From assembly GCA_005882045.1 (NCBI GenBank), contig VBHO01000182.1, positions 1-43,997 of the forward strand: a stretch of DNA of 43,997 nt. The letters are read 5' to 3'. A program made the position numbers and the translations under genes. Positions 38,420-43,997 of this stretch are shown in pieces. The notes beneath the pieces were generated by a model. It saw only the letters and a program-made list of their open reading frames with translations, was not told where the DNA came from and searched no databases. Numbering within the stretch: the first letter of the stretch is position 1; every line of letters starts with the position of its first letter. Source of the DNA: Chloroflexota bacterium (GTDB lineage Bacteria > Chloroflexota > Dormibacteria > CF-121).

Positions 38420-39908
38420 GTTCGCTCCTCGCCAGCAGGATTCGCGCGGAAAGGACCGCCGACCGGACAACCTGGGTTGGCCCGTAGAGCGTCTTGCCGA
38501 CCCACATAGGAATGACGGGCTCTCCCTCGGTTTCATTCAGGTAGGCGGCAGCCCGGTTCAGCTGCTCCTTCAGGCCCGCCCGGAACTCGGCCGGCGCGAG
38601 CATCAGGGCCTGAACCGCGTAGGCGGTTTCTTCCGGGGTCCCGCCTGAGAACCATCCCCAGGAGCCGTCCTTTCGCTGGCTATCGCGCAACCAGCTAAAC
38701 GCCTGCACGCAGGCGTCGGGTGCCGACGCGGTGAGCGCGAAGACGGCGTGGGCGGTGGCATAGAAGGGGGAACCATGCCACTTGTCGACCCAATGGTCGC
38801 CGTCTACGCGCGCATCACGCAGGTACTTGACGACTTTCTGCGCGATCACATACTGGCGAGGGAAGGGCGGCACGACCTGGAGCACCTCCAGGACGTGGGC
38901 ATTCGCGGTGACGGAGGCATCCCGCTCGAGCGGGAAGGTAAAGAAGAAGTTCACGCCCTCGAACGGCCGCAGGGGGCCGGCCGAGATCGGATACCCGTAG
39001 CGGTGCAGGACGCTGAGCGTGAGGGCGGTGTCGTCGGCATCCGCCCGAAGGCCCTCCCGCGAGACGCCGACCCCGTCGTCGGTGAGGGACTGGGCGAGGT
39101 AGCGCAACAGCGGCGACGATTCGGCGGGCCGGTGGTCGGCCCGGGCCAGGTTGTAGAGCACCCAGGCGATCTCGAAGACTTCAAAGGGCGCGACTGTCGG
39201 AATGCTGCCATCACCGCGGTTGCGGAGCAGCAGGGCGAGGTACTCGTTGGCCTGCTCGTCGCGGGTCTTGAGCAGGAAATACGCCGTCGCCGACGGCGAG
39301 TTGGCAAACGAGCCGTTGGGGGAGAGCTGGGCCCGGGCGGCCTCGACGTCGAGCCGGTTGCCCAGGTATTCCAGCGAGTGCAGCAAGGGCGTCTTGACGT
39401 TGTAGATGAGCCGCGGCGGGATGTGGCCGATCTTCGCGTCGCGCTGGGCGGAGATCCCCATGAAGCGCTCGAAGGGGAGGGGGAGTCCGCGGACCTTGGC
39501 CTCATCGAGCAAGGCGGGGAGGACGAGTTCGAAGCCGGCCATGTCGGGGCCGGTCTGCCAGTTGCCGGTGTCCTCGTAGAGGAAGCGCAGTGCCTTGGTC
39601 CGCGCCCGGTGGACGACTCCATCCTGGAGGTTTTGCGGCAGGTCGGCGAGCGCCACCAGGGCGCTCAGGGTGGAGACCAGCTTGTCTTTTGGAATCGGCA
39701 GGGTCGTACCGAAGCTGCCGTCGGCGTTCTGGCTGCGCAGGAGCCAGGCGAGCGTCTGGGGATAGGCCAGCGCGTTGGGATCGTCGGGCTGGCGCAGGCG
39801 GGCGACGAAAGCCGTGTCATAGGCGGCGGCGGAGATCGCTCCCTGCTGGAGCGACGCGAGCAGCTCGCGGGTGGCCGCCGGGAGGGGCATTGCCGGCTGC
39901 GGCAGCAC
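38400..39908 (-). CDS. class II diterpene cyclase (copalyl/halimadienyl diphosphate synthase type)
   Basis: Protein of 502 residues, the normal length of bacterial class II diterpene cyclases. The catalytic acid motif is DADD (290-293) in LRADADDTALTL. The N-terminal AISAAAYDTAFVARL matches the SAYDTAWVA segment of class II diterpene synthases. QW-type repeats are present (QNADGSFG, QRKDGSWGWF), as are DKWHGSPFYATAHA and PEETAYAVQAL. From memory, the Mycobacterium tuberculosis enzyme Rv3377c shares this length and these blocks. It protonates GGPP and folds it into a decalin diphosphate. Start GTG 39908; ATG 39890 is also possible. First gene of the operon. Confidence 0.9.
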   Translation of the reverse strand: MLPQPAMPLPAATRELLASLQQGAISAAAYDTAFVARLRQPDDPNALAYPQTLAWLLRSQNADGSFGTTLPIPKDKLVSTLSALVALADLPQNLQDGVVHRARTKALRFLYEDTGNWQTGPDMAGFELVLPALLDEAKVRGLPLPFERFMGISAQRDAKIGHIPPRLIYNVKTPLLHSLEYLGNRLDVEAARAQLSPNGSFANSPSATAYFLLKTRDEQANEYLALLLRNRGDGSIPTVAPFEVFEIAWVLYNLARADHRPAESSPLLRYLAQSLTDDGVGVSREGLRADADDTALTLSVLHRYGYPISAGPLRPFEGVNFFFTFPLERDASVTANAHVLEVLQVVPPFPRQYVIAQKVVKYLRDARVDGDHWVDKWHGSPFYATAHAVFALTASAPDACVQAFSWLRDSQRKDGSWGWFSGGTPEETAYAVQALMLAPAEFRAGLKEQLNRAAAYLNETEGEPVIPMWVGKTLYGPTQVVRSAVLSARILLARSEHARSAH

Positions 39909-40160
39909 TTCCCGGATCGCGGAGTGAACGTCGTTGATTTCCGTAGTCGCGACCCCCTTGGATGGCGCTAGATCGAGCGTCTAGGGGGAGGCTACTGCCG
40001 TCCTATTGCGGGAGACGTTTCGGCTGCGCACCGGGTTGTCAGGCTGGCGCGCGTCACGGACGCGTCGTATTCGTCACAGGCCAATGACCCGGGAAAGTGG
40101 CCGCGGTCCGAGGCGTTGTCACGATACGGGCCTACGGGACGAGCCCGGAAAGAGGGACGG
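39909..40160. other. divergent intergenic region between terpenoid operon and MFS gene
   Basis: A 252-base gap that must contain promoters for both directions. I see one palindrome, CTAGA-N7-TCTAG at 39968-39984, about 60 bases before the cyclase start, and no convincing -10/-35 pair. Possibly an operator; weak evidence. Nothing else stands out. Confidence 0.3.
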
Positions 40161-41420
40161 GTGTTTCGGCCGAGGGTGTTATCGGGCGGGCTGGACCGGC
40201 GCGCCAGCACCATGGTGCTGGTTCATGGCGCCTATACGGCGGCCAACCTGCTGGCCGGGGCGTTCCTCTCGATCTTTCTCTGGCGGGCCAGCCACGACCT
40301 GGTGCCGATCGCCCTCTACAGCGGCTTGAGCGCGCTCATGATTCCCGCCGCCTTCGTCGCCAACGGGTTGATCTGGCGGGGGATGGGTGCGGGTGCCTCG
40401 ATCCGGCTGGGCCTCTTCGGCGGCGGCTTCTCCTACCTGGTGATCCTGATGCTGGGAAACGACGCCCCGCACTGGGTCGTGGTCCTGGGCCTCCTCCGAG
40501 GTGTCGCCGAAGGCTTTTACTGGTCGGGCTTTCACCTGGTCACGTACGACACGACGTCAGACCGGGACCGCGACCGATACTTCGGCGCCCAGGCCACGGC
40601 GAGCCTGTTCCTGACCGCCACCCTCCCGCCGGCGGCGGGCGCGATCATCGTGGCGGGCGCCCGCGTGGGTGGGACCTACCGTGGCTATCAATTGGTCTTT
40701 GCCCTGTCTGCCGTGGTCCTGATGGCCGCCATGGTGCTGGCCGGTCAGCTGCCGTCCTCCGCGCGCCAGCGCCTATCGCTTCGCCGGGTCGCCACCCTGG
40801 CGCGGCGTAATCCGGACTGGCGCTGGGTGACCCGAGCCCGGCTGGCCGATGGCTTCACCGGTAGCTTGATCGGGCTGGTGCTGACGATTCTGATGTTCCT
40901 CGTGCTGAAGAACGAGCAGCAGGTGGGCAACTTCAACGGCTTGATGGGCCTGCTGGGTGTCGGCATCAGCCTGGGGCTGGCCGCCTTCATGAAGCCCAAG
41001 CACCGGATCGCGTGCGCCCTCGTCGGCGGCGCGCTGCTGGTGCTCTCCACCTTCTTATTGCCGCTCTACCTTTCGGCCTGGGCGATCGTCGGCTTCGGCT
41101 TGCTGCGCGCGATCGGTGGCCCACTCCATGGCAACGCGCTGGCGCCGGTGGCGTTGCAGGTGATCGACCGGGATCCGGCGCCGAAGGTCATGCGCTACGA
41201 CTACATCGTCCACCAGGAGCTGTGCCTGGGGATCGGGCGGGTGGTGAGCATCGGCTGCTTCCTGCTGCTTGCCGCCCCCATGAACCAGATGCTGCTCGCC
41301 CGCATCGTCGTCGTCGTCGCGGGGGCTGCCCCGCTCCTGATCTGGGCCGCCTTCGCCCGCATCCCGGGCGTCGCGCCCCTCGCGCAGCCCGACACGCGGG
41401 CGCTGCCGGCCGCCGCTTAG
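40161..41420 (+). CDS. MFS transporter
   Basis: Major facilitator transporter of 419 residues with about 12 membrane segments. The first is MVLVHGAYTAANLLAGAFLSIFL; a basic loop (RQRLSLRRVATLARRNPDWRW) separates the halves, and the last membrane segment ends shortly before the C-terminus. GTG 40161 follows AGAGGGA and is preferred over an open TTG at 40116. It is transcribed away from the terpenoid operon across a shared intergenic region, so it may export the diterpene product or a precursor. Nothing in its sequence proves the substrate. Confidence 0.82.
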   Translation: MFRPRVLSGGLDRRASTMVLVHGAYTAANLLAGAFLSIFLWRASHDLVPIALYSGLSALMIPAAFVANGLIWRGMGAGASIRLGLFGGGFSYLVILMLGNDAPHWVVVLGLLRGVAEGFYWSGFHLVTYDTTSDRDRDRYFGAQATASLFLTATLPPAAGAIIVAGARVGGTYRGYQLVFALSAVVLMAAMVLAGQLPSSARQRLSLRRVATLARRNPDWRWVTRARLADGFTGSLIGLVLTILMFLVLKNEQQVGNFNGLMGLLGVGISLGLAAFMKPKHRIACALVGGALLVLSTFLLPLYLSAWAIVGFGLLRAIGGPLHGNALAPVALQVIDRDPAPKVMRYDYIVHQELCLGIGRVVSIGCFLLLAAPMNQMLLARIVVVVAGAAPLLIWAAFARIPGVAPLAQPDTRALPAAA

Positions 41421-41482
41421 CTGGCCAGGACGACCCGCCGTTAGTCGGTTTGTAAGGTTGGTGGCGTAACGAGTCCAACACA

Positions 41483-41500
41483 ACGGGACAGGAGTCCCGT
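41483..41500 (+). other. perfect hairpin upstream of pilin gene
   Basis: ACGGGAC-AGGA-GTCCCGT, seven paired bases with a four-base loop, about 60 bases after the MFS stop. No U-tract follows, so it may be a rho-assisted 3' end or transcript-stability element. Confidence 0.4.
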
Positions 41501-41591
41501 TCACGGCCCTTCATCGACACGCGGGTCGTAATCGGCGGGGCGTTTATAGGTATAGAGGGCGCACAGGCCGAGGCCTCAGCCCAGGAAAAAT

Positions 41592-41840
41592 ATGATCCAG
41601 TGGTTGCGCGATCGCGTAGGCTCGCAGGGCCAGTCGATGGTCGAGTTTGCGCTCATCCTCGTCCTGGTCGCCTGCGTTGCGATCGCCACGATCATGGTGA
41701 CCGGCAACCAGCTCGAATTGACGTTTGAGGACATCCAGGAAGCTGTCGTCAACCCCGGTGATGCCGGAGCGACGAGTCCGTACACGTGTCCGGGCGGCAC
41801 CACGGCCGTTTTGCACGGGCACAAGTACCACTGTCAGTGA
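41592..41840 (+). CDS. Flp/TadE-type pilin-like small protein
   Basis: Protein of 82 residues with a type IV pilin-like processing site: after Gly the mature start would be QSMVEF with Glu at +5 and a hydrophobic stretch (ALILVLVACVAIATIMV). This matches Flp/TadE pilin precursors cut by a prepilin peptidase. The C-terminus has two Cys (PYTCPGG and HCQ end) that could bridge. ATG 41592 has AGGA upstream. It stands alone: no tad assembly genes lie within the window. Confidence 0.7.
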   Translation: MIQWLRDRVGSQGQSMVEFALILVLVACVAIATIMVTGNQLELTFEDIQEAVVNPGDAGATSPYTCPGGTTAVLHGHKYHCQ

Positions 41841-41879
41841 TGGCTACCGCTCCCAAGCCCCGGTCAGCCTGACCGTTGG

Positions 41880-41952
41880 TGGAGCGAAAGAGACTCGAAC
41901 TCTCGACCTCCGCAATGCGAGTGCGGCGCTCTGCCAGCTGAGCTATCGCCCC
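41880..41952 (-). tRNA. tRNA-Ala (anticodon CGC)
   Basis: Reading the minus strand, acceptor GGGGCGA pairs with TCGCTCC, including the G3:U70 wobble pair that is the tRNA-Ala identity element, with discriminator A. The anticodon stem CCGCA/TGCGG holds the loop CTCGCAT with CGC (plus-strand 41917-41919). 73 bases, no CCA encoded. Reads GCG. Confidence 0.97.
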
Positions 41953-42094
41953 GGGGGATTATACGTTCAGGCCATGCGCCAGTTAGCCGTTTGAGCTGGT
42001 CGCCGGCCAGACCGAAACCGGGCGATCGATGATGGTCGGGTCCCATTCGAAGGCTTTAGCTGATCGAGCTTGTTTCATTCTCATGAGGCGGGCA

Positions 42095-42100
42095 TAGACT
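42095..42100 (+). promoter_or_regulatory. -10 box of a probable leaderless ftsH promoter
   Basis: TAGACT ends six bases before the ATG at 42107, with TTGTTT at 42070-42075 as a possible -35 (spacing 19). No ribosome site is present between them. Confidence 0.5.
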
Positions 42101-42106
42101 AGCCAT

Positions 42107-43997
42107 ATGGCGCAATTCCGGCCCGACCAGACCCCGCCCCCGCAGGCGCCCAAGACTCCACGCCAGACCGGCTCCTGGCTGCGGCTGGCCCTACTGGCCG
42201 GCCTGAGCCTGTACCTGGTCATCCTGACCGCCCCGCTCGTCAGCAAACTGGGCGGACCGGCGCGGGTTGACCTGAGCTACTCGCAGGTCGTGACCCAGGT
42301 TGAGAACGGCAACGTCGGCGACATCACCATCCAGGGCCAGTCCGCGCAGGGTGACCTCAAGGTCGCGGTGGCCAACAACGGGGTCACCAACACCCAGTTC
42401 ACCGCTACCGTCCCCGACAACGTCGGGTTGACCGATCCCACGTTCTTTCCGCTGCTGAAGAGCCACAACGTCGCGACCACGGTCAAGCAGGACACCGGCG
42501 GCATCGGCAGCCTTTTGCTCACGTTCCTTCCATTCCTCGCCCTGATCGCGATCTGGATCTGGTTCGTGCGGCGGTCGGGCCAGGCGGCGCAGGGCATCTT
42601 CAGCTTTGGCCGCAGCCGCGCCCGCCTGCAGGACCCGAGCACGCCCAAGACGACCTTCCACGATGTCGCCGGCGTCGAACAGGCCCAGTTCGAGCTGCAG
42701 GAAATGGTCGATTTCTTGCGCGATCCGGGGAAGTTTCAGAAGCTGGGCGGCCGGATGCCCAAGGGCGTCTTACTGATCGGCCCTCCCGGCACCGGCAAGA
42801 CGCTGCTGGCCCGGGCCATCGCGGGTGAGGCCGGCGTGCCGTTCTTCAGTATCTCGGCCTCGGAGTTCGTCGAGATGTTCGTCGGCGTCGGCGCTTCGCG
42901 TGTTCGCAGCCTCTTCGAAGATGCCAAGAAGCACTCGCCGTCGGTGATCTTCGTCGACGAGCTTGACGCCGTCGGACGCCAGCGCGGCGCCGGCCTTGGC
43001 GGCGGCAACGACGAGCGCGAGCAGACGTTGAACCAGTTGCTGGTCGAAATGGACGGCTTCGACCAGCGCGAGGCCGTGGTGGTGGTCGCCGCATCCAACC
43101 GCGCCGACGTCCTCGACCCGGCGCTGCTCCGCCCCGGCCGCTTTGACCGGCGGGTCGTCGTCGACCGGCCCGACCGTCGCGGCCGAGCCGCGATTTTGAA
43201 AGTGCATACGCGCAGCGTGCCGCTGGATCCGGATGTCGACCTCGAAATCATCGCGCGCTCCACCCCCGGCCTGGTGGGTGCCGACCTCGCCAACCTGGTC
43301 AACGAAGCCGCCCTGCACGCCTCGCGCACCAACCGGACGACGGTTGCCATGGAGGATTTCGAGGAATCGTTCGACCGGGTGGTTCTCGGCTCCGAGCGCA
43401 AGATCTATCTGAGCGAGGCCGAGCGCCGCGTGATTGCCTACCACGAGTCCGGCCACGCGCTCGTCGCCTGGTACCAGCCGCAGTCCGATCCGGTCCACAA
43501 GATCACGATCGTGCCGCGCGGCATGGCGCTGGGTGTCACCCAATCGATTCCGACCGACGACCGGCACAACCTGTCACAGGAGTATCTGGAGGCCCGGATC
43601 GCGATGGCACTCGGCGGGCGGGCGGCCGAGCAGCTCGGCCTTGGCTCGATCACGACCGGCGCCCAGAACGACCTCGAGACCGCGACCGAGCTGGCTCGAC
43701 ACATGGTCGTCAGCTGGGGGATGAGCAAGAAGATGGGACTTTTCTCCTTCGACGACTCGCCGCAGGCGGTCTTCCTGGGCCGTGAGCTGGCCGGCACCCC
43801 GCACATCAGCCAGCGCACGGCCGCGATCATCGACGAGGAAGTGACCCGGCTGCTCAGCGAGGGCTACCAGGCGGCGGAGAGCATCCTGACCGCGAACCGT
43901 GCGAAGCTCGATATGCTGGCCACCGCCCTGTTGCAGGAGGAAGTTCTGGACGAAGACCAGATCGCGCGGCTGATCGGACCGCGCGCCCTCGAAGGCG
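42107..43997 (+). CDS. ftsH: ATP-dependent zinc metalloprotease FtsH, 3' partial
   Basis: Membrane AAA+ protease cut off by the window end after 630 codons (normal about 610-650). Two membrane helices ([21 protein letters not shown], then [19 protein letters not shown]) flank a periplasmic/extracellular domain. The AAA+ domain has Walker A GPPGTGKT (225-232), VIFVDELD as Walker B (Leu in place of the usual Ile) and the second region of homology. The protease domain has zinc motif HESGH (446-450). It removes damaged membrane and cytosolic proteins. ATG 42107 is placed just after a -10 box. It adds to the Clp and Lon systems in this window. Confidence 0.96.
   Translation, partial: MAQFRPDQTPPPQAPKTPRQTGSWLRLALLAGLSLYLVILTAPLVSKLGGPARVDLSYSQVVTQVENGNVGDITIQGQSAQGDLKVAVANNGVTNTQFTATVPDNVGLTDPTFFPLLKSHNVATTVKQDTGGIGSLLLTFLPFLALIAIWIWFVRRSGQAAQGIFSFGRSRARLQDPSTPKTTFHDVAGVEQAQFELQEMVDFLRDPGKFQKLGGRMPKGVLLIGPPGTGKTLLARAIAGEAGVPFFSISASEFVEMFVGVGASRVRSLFEDAKKHSPSVIFVDELDAVGRQRGAGLGGGNDEREQTLNQLLVEMDGFDQREAVVVVAASNRADVLDPALLRPGRFDRRVVVDRPDRRGRAAILKVHTRSVPLDPDVDLEIIARSTPGLVGADLANLVNEAALHASRTNRTTVAMEDFEESFDRVVLGSERKIYLSEAERRVIAYHESGHALVAWYQPQSDPVHKITIVPRGMALGVTQSIPTDDRHNLSQEYLEARIAMALGGRAAEQLGLGSITTGAQNDLETATELARHMVVSWGMSKKMGLFSFDDSPQAVFLGRELAGTPHISQRTAAIIDEEVTRLLSEGYQAAESILTANRAKLDMLATALLQEEVLDEDQIARLIGPRALEG

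Noticed and set aside
38400-39908. Squalene-hopene cyclase
   Set aside because: About 500 residues instead of about 630, carries the SAYDTAWVA-type N-terminal segment of diterpene cyclases, and sits with a class I synthase and C20 prenyl synthase. No squalene synthase is nearby.
41483-41500. Intrinsic terminator after the MFS gene
   Set aside because: Good stem but no run of T after it, so not called a terminator.
41500-41591. Cyclic-di-GMP riboswitch upstream of the pilin gene
   Set aside because: No match to the conserved core of either known class in this leader.

Overview
The window is about 44 kb of very GC-rich, densely packed bacterial chromosome, with no gap between genes over about 260 bases. 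The block trigger factor-clpP-clpX-lon-valS, the block rplU-rpmA-obg-nadD-rsfS, PucR- and MerR-type regulators, DUF3105 and DUF11 envelope proteins, and many genes whose start codon lies only 6-8 bases behind a TAnnnT -10 box (probable leaderless mRNAs) point to a soil-type Terrabacteria lineage. My best guess is Chloroflexota or Candidatus Dormibacterota. This is inference from gene content, not from a phylogeny.

Region 1 (1-6511, +) is a tight operon: class III aminotransferase (5' end cut off by the window), aldehyde dehydrogenase, alpha/beta hydrolase with a Cys nucleophile, agmatinase-family ureohydrolase, FAD amine/amino-acid oxidase, a PpiC-type foldase lipoprotein and a 2H RNA phosphoesterase. 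The first five look like catabolism of a guanidino compound or amine (agmatine or guanidinobutyrate to GABA to succinate). Then come tRNA-Arg(ACG), galT, a small membrane protein, pseudouridine-5'-phosphate glycosidase with a small overlapping partner (-), and tRNA-Leu(TAG).

Region 2 (9343-18566) is protein quality control (tig, clpP, clpX, lon), followed by a large intergenic hairpin, valS and a zinc-ribbon membrane protein. Region 3 (18611-24362) holds two large polytopic membrane proteins, one a divergent antiporter-like subunit and the other frameshifted, then maf, a DUF11 lipoprotein and a DUF3105 protein. Region 4 (24398-29430) holds L21, L27, Obg, NadD, RsfS and a PucR-like regulator, interspersed with two families of intergenic repeat, one of which encodes the N-terminus of NadD.

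Region 5 (29455-31976) is a drug-type ABC exporter with a damaged permease C-terminus, a MerR regulator, and a textbook MerR-type promoter (long spacer with an inverted repeat). Region 6 (32101-41420) is the most interesting part: a minus-strand operon running class II diterpene cyclase (DxDD), class I terpene synthase (DDxxE and NSE motifs), membrane GGDEF/HD-GYP cyclic-di-GMP enzyme, type 2 IPP isomerase, C20-type prenyl diphosphate synthase and SGNH hydrolase, with an MFS transporter divergent from it. It has everything needed to make a labdane- or halimane-type diterpene from IPP/DMAPP, with a second-messenger enzyme built into the operon. The window closes with an orphan Flp-like pilin, tRNA-Ala(CGC) and the start of ftsH.
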